Origin: an uncultured Lachnospiraceae bacterium
GTDB lineage: Bacteria > Bacillota > Clostridia > Lachnospirales > Lachnospiraceae
Length of the DNA stretch: 8,356 nt
Reading direction: 5' to 3'
Assembly: GCA_910589105.1 (NCBI GenBank)
Contig: CAJUST010000043.1
Coordinates: 1-8,356 of the forward strand
Below are positions 8,161 to 8,356 of the stretch, one piece after another. Made by a program: the position numbers and the translations under genes. The stretch's first letter is position 1. Each line of letters starts with the position of its first letter. The notes beneath the pieces are model-generated. The model searched no databases and was not told where the DNA came from. It saw only the letters and a program-made list of their open reading frames with translations.

Positions 8161-8217
8161 TTATCCACATCCTTCTTTCATTTTCCAATAATAGTTATAT
8201 CTTATAAAATATCCACA
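8161..8217 (-). promoter_or_regulatory. Two DnaA-box-like sequences upstream of jetA
   Basis: The plus strand reads TTATCCACA at 8161-8169, which is exactly the classical DnaA-box consensus, and ATATCCACA at 8209-8217, one base off. Both are in the same orientation, 48 bp apart, and fall inside the 75-bp gap before jetA. On the coding (minus) strand they read TGTGGATAA and TGTGGATAT. They could be DnaA sites, an operator half-site pair for another regulator, or coincidence in AT-rich DNA. No protein partner can be deduced from the window. Confidence 0.35.
8197..8212. repeat. 16-bp AT-rich near-palindrome in the jetA upstream region
   Basis: ATATCTTATAAAATAT on the plus strand is an inverted repeat with one mismatched pair (8201 against 8208), centred on TTATAA. 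It lies 50-65 bp upstream of the annotated jetA start and overlaps the second DnaA-like site by four bases. It includes -10-like sequences on the minus strand (TATAAG, and TATAAC just beyond), but no TTGACA-like -35 hexamer sits at a suitable distance. It could be an operator or part of a weak promoter; AT-rich palindromes also arise by chance. Confidence 0.25.
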
Positions 8218-8222
8218 CTCTT

Positions 8223-8356
8223 CTATACCGTCTGAACACCCGCTAATAATTCCACTTCCGTAATGTCCAACCCTGAATATTTCGCCACCTTATCAATTGG
8301 CAATTCACCATCCTGCAACATTCTGAGTGCTGTCTCTTTTTTAGCCTCGTCTTTCC
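8223..8356 (-). CDS. C-terminal end of an upstream protein, possibly Rpn/PD-(D/E)XK nuclease-transposase family (partial)
   Basis: An open minus-strand frame enters from the right edge and ends at a TAG at 8225-8223, giving a 43-residue tail. The start lies outside the window. The tail is a charged Lys/Glu helix (KDEAKKETALRMLQDG) followed by LPIDKVAKYSGLDITEVELL, a small helix-turn-helix-like segment. This 'M-L-x-D/E-G-x-x-x-x-x-I/V-A-x-x-[ST]-G-L-x-x-x-E-[VI]' ending is typical of the C-terminus of Rpn family / PDDEXK_2 transposase-like nucleases, which are common in Clostridia. The catalytic domain is not in the window, so the assignment rests on the tail alone. It is co-directional with the jet operon, with 75 bp to the jetA start. 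Read-through from this gene into jetA is possible, since no terminator hairpin is evident in the gap. Confidence 0.5.
   Translation of the reverse strand, partial: KDEAKKETALRMLQDGELPIDKVAKYSGLDITEVELLAGVQTV

Noticed and set aside
1..8356. CRISPR arrays, tRNA or rRNA genes
   Set aside because: No spaced array of repeats beyond the two-copy pair at 63-115, and no tRNA cloverleaf or rRNA-like segment was recognised; almost all of the window is coding.

Overview
The window is dominated by one complete four-gene operon on the minus strand (about 8147 down to 148). I read it as a Wadjet-type SMC plasmid-defence system of the type III layout: jetA, jetB, jetC, jetD, corresponding to the TIGR02677/DUF2397, TIGR02678/DUF2398, TIGR02680 and TIGR02679/DUF2399 families. 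Gene order, protein lengths (496, 379, 1345 and about 436 residues) and motifs all agree. These assignments come from recognising motifs by eye, not from a profile search. The moderate GC content, purine-rich Shine-Dalgarno sequences of the AAAGGAG kind, use of GTG and TTG starts, and tight gene packing suggest a Gram-positive anaerobe of the Clostridia, perhaps Lachnospiraceae. That taxonomic guess is an inference.

Layout in transcription order (right to left). Positions 8356-8223 hold the last 43 codons of an upstream gene cut by the window edge; its tail resembles the end of Rpn-like PD-(D/E)XK nuclease/transposase proteins. A 75-bp AT-rich gap (8222-8148) follows. It holds an exact DnaA-box sequence, a second near-match in the same orientation, and a 16-bp near-palindrome, but no convincing promoter. 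Then come jetA (8147-6657), a 23-bp gap, jetB (6633-5494), jetC (5497-1460, overlapping jetB by ATGA) and jetD (1458-148, starting one base after the jetC stop at a GTG). The first 147 bases are non-coding as far as I can see. They carry a pair of 20-bp direct repeats with a 33-bp period and a short inverted repeat, which look like the end of an insertion element (perhaps IS21-like) abutting the operon 29 bp past the jetD stop.

How the genes work together: by family knowledge, JetC is the SMC ATPase motor, JetA the kleisin that bridges the SMC heads, JetB the KITE partner of the kleisin, and JetD a topoisomerase VI-A-like nuclease with a Toprim fold. The JetABC motor extrudes DNA loops and recognises small closed circular DNA, which JetD then cuts, removing plasmids. 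The key residues visible here (JetC Walker A, SGGEK signature and Walker B; JetD Toprim Glu and DxD) are intact, so the system looks functional. It belongs to a described family. The less usual parts of the window are its flanks and its start-codon arrangement.
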